From: Halichondria panicea
Taxonomy: Eukaryota; Porifera; Demospongiae; Suberitida; Halichondriidae
NCBI RefSeq assembly: GCF_963675165.1
Contig: NC_087379.1
Span: 3,104,201 to 3,168,200, forward strand
Reading direction: 5' to 3'
Length of the DNA: 64,000 nucleotides
In this document: positions 62,310 through 64,000 of the stretch, piece by piece
How the letters are laid out: each line of letters opens with the position of its first letter
Position numbering within the stretch: the first letter of the stretch is position 1
Notes under the pieces: generated by a model
Database searches by the model: none
What the model was told of the DNA's origin: nothing
The model's input: the letters and a program-made list of their open reading frames with translations, nothing else
Position numbers and translations under genes: made by a program

Positions 62310-63466
62310 ATGATCCACTTAATATAATGATCCACTTAATATACATGTATACATGCAACCATGATCAAAATTAGGTTGGTGCATATCAATCATCAACTAT
62401 CAGTGGCTTGTACCGCATGGACTGCCTAGAGATAATTGAGAACTTGATTCTGTTGAATAAGCTACAAGCAGACCTCAGCTGCATACAATAATAATTATAA
62501 GAGGTTTCCTAAGATTAAAAGCCAGCAGGTTAGAGCTTGTGGCACCAGAGATTGTTAAGCAACGAGCCAGACTTTAGCAACGGGTTTTCTTAGGTTGTAC
62601 CACTTCAGTGCAAGAGATTGTTAAGCAACACATCACACTTCTCAGTCTAAGGTCAACCTCAGCTACATGTACATTGTGTGATCTTTTGTTCGTGTTTGTG
62701 ATGAAGAGTACAACTAATTAATCAACAATCAGGTGAACTGCGAAATGTATTTTGTGTATTTTTGAAGCATAATGAAAGCATTACACAAGGCTCGAATACA
62801 AACAATCCTATCGCAAAAATAAACCTTTTAGATAAGCATTTACAGCAGCCAATACTACTGACACATCATAATAAATAAACCTATATAAATTAACAAACTC
62901 TAGGATTCATGGGCTCTCTTTCCTAACATTAATGTTTCATGCTTCATAAAGCTAATAAGTGGTTTCCAGTCTACCTTTCTTAATAATACATTCAATTAAT
63001 CATGAGTGCTAAGAGTCAATCAATTACAAGACACATAATAATTACAAGACACATACTAATTATTATGGAACTTGCCTGGTAGATACTTGCTCATCATCAC
63101 ACATGATGCAGATCAGCCAGTACAATTATACACAGCGTTGTTCAGGTCATAATATGGCCGGCCTGCGCCTAGCTCCTATTGATGTTCAGATGTGATGCGC
63201 GCGGTGAAGGTACACATTCTCTCTGTTTATTGTTAGATTTAGGTGCCAAGCCCCACCTAAGGGTGTGTGTTAATTAAAGACATGCGGATGACAAGCGGAT
63301 GTTAATTACATGTGCGCATGTGCAAAGCGGGACAGTCACATGACATTCAGCAAATGTTGCAGCAAATTGCAGCATATAATAAACAAACATGACTGTTTCT
63401 ATAAATAATTAATTATGCACAGTGGTTAAATAAAAATAATTGATTAGGTAGCATGAATCAGTCATT
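62310..63466. other. Intergenic; no supported gene
   Basis: AT-rich. An AGATTGTTAAGCAAC motif occurs twice (about 62549 and 62614). Nothing else recognisable apart from the 3' flank of the permease gene. Confidence 0.5.
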
Positions 63467-63853
63467 TCAGGGGAAGAGTGGATATCCGTCTGCTGTGAGT
63501 ATCGGAACTCCCACAGAGGACAGAATGAACAACACCAGAATCAGCAACATAGGATACACAACCACAGTGGTCCCTATGGTTACCAAAGCATTCACAGCTC
63601 GAGCCTTGGTAAACTTCGAGTCCGAGGGTCCAAAGAGAGCGAGGAAAGTGCTACAGAAGACGAGCGTATAAGTAATGGCAAGTACAGTATTGAGGAGTAG
63701 AATTTGTCCAAAACGTGTGAAGAGTTCAATTGTTGTGAAGAGCAATGGAATGATTGCTAAGATGGTTGTCATGGCAGAGCTGACTATTGAGACACCCACA
63801 AACGAAATAGATGCTGCAACACGCTTAACTCGTATAGAGGCTCCAGACATAAA
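63467..63853 (-). CDS. Last exon of a Patched/Dispatched-type RND permease (5' partial)
   Basis: The exon begins after a CCCGTGCAG acceptor and ends in TGA at 63469-63467, giving 128 in-phase residues. The sequence includes VGVSIVSSAMTTILAIIPLL, TTIELFTRFGQILLLNTVLA and FCSTFLALFGP, the hallmark of the last membrane helices of Patched, Dispatched, NPC1 and related sterol-sensing/RND proteins. A further hydrophobic helix and a short tail (LTADGYPLFP) follow. The remaining exons lie beyond the right edge. The substrate, whether a lipid or a lipidated ligand, cannot be decided. Confidence 0.85.
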   Translation of the reverse strand, partial: FMSGASIRVKRVAASISFVGVSIVSSAMTTILAIIPLLFTTIELFTRFGQILLLNTVLAITYTLVFCSTFLALFGPSDSKFTKARAVNALVTIGTTVVVYPMLLILVLFILSSVGVPILTADGYPLFP

Positions 63854-64000
63854 CTGCACGGGATGGGATATACATGTACATCATGTACATGTACACATTA
63901 GAAACTTAATAGGCGACGTGTATAGTAACCTTTAGCTGCAAACACAGCACAAACAGTATTATTAATGCACATACATGCACATACATGACGTATAGATTTA

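Overview
This window looks like nuclear DNA of a demosponge. Amphimedon queenslandica or a close haplosclerid is my best guess, but I could not run a species search. The grounds are: AT-rich sequence; short phase-consistent GT-AG introns; genes typical of early animals (a multi-exon RasGEF with FERM-F0/F1-like modules, a TKL kinase fused to coiled coil and Kelch repeats, a multipass tail like those of large sponge surface proteins, a Patched/Dispatched-type permease); and many short inverted-repeat elements, one family flanked by TA. There are no bacterial operons, Shine-Dalgarno sites or CRISPR arrays, and I recognised no tRNA or rRNA.

Left part (1-24.4 kb). The terminal exon of a multipass membrane protein (1-1346, +) is followed by inverted-repeat elements. 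Next comes a decayed duplicate of the 3' end of a RasGEF gene (3300-7592, -), then an intact caspase-fold ORF (8036-9427, -) and a broken HIRAN-type gene inside an inverted-repeat-bounded segment (about 10.09-11.58 kb). A second, independent segmental duplication follows: about 12.26-17.39 kb against 18.78-22.43 kb. Both copies keep the same two-exon ORF, and different transposons have inserted into each copy. A possible single-pass membrane gene (22936 to 18077, -) spans the second copy. A 768-bp element sits inside a TA-flanked element at 23.0-24.15 kb.

Middle part (24.7-47.6 kb). One large minus-strand gene can be reconstructed as 29 coding exons with consistent phase throughout (3705 bp, 1234 aa). 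It has a disordered basic/Ser-rich N-terminus, about five tandem ubiquitin-like modules resembling talin/kindlin F0-F1, a REM (RasGEF-N) domain and a CDC25-type RasGEF domain. An intron holds a same-strand 388-aa ORF with three KRSASDG repeats. Other introns hold dispersed repeats. Around and upstream of the start are four tandem arrays: 7 x 40 bp, a 239-bp CA tract, 7 x 49 bp and about 10 x 60 bp.

Right part (54.7-64 kb). An intronless 693-aa adaptor-like protein with proline-rich and Tyr-acidic motifs (+) converges on an intact TKL kinase-coiled coil-Kelch gene (-). A 1.3-kb element with perfect 35-bp terminal inverted repeats follows and contains a possible four-exon small gene. The window ends in the last exon of an RND/Patched-like permease (-).

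The RasGEF, the adaptor and the kinase would fit small-GTPase and phosphotyrosine signalling, but a functional link among them is inference from proximity only. The most unusual items are the RasGEF architecture, the caspase-like protein with a long Cys-bearing insert, and the two nested duplication and transposition histories.
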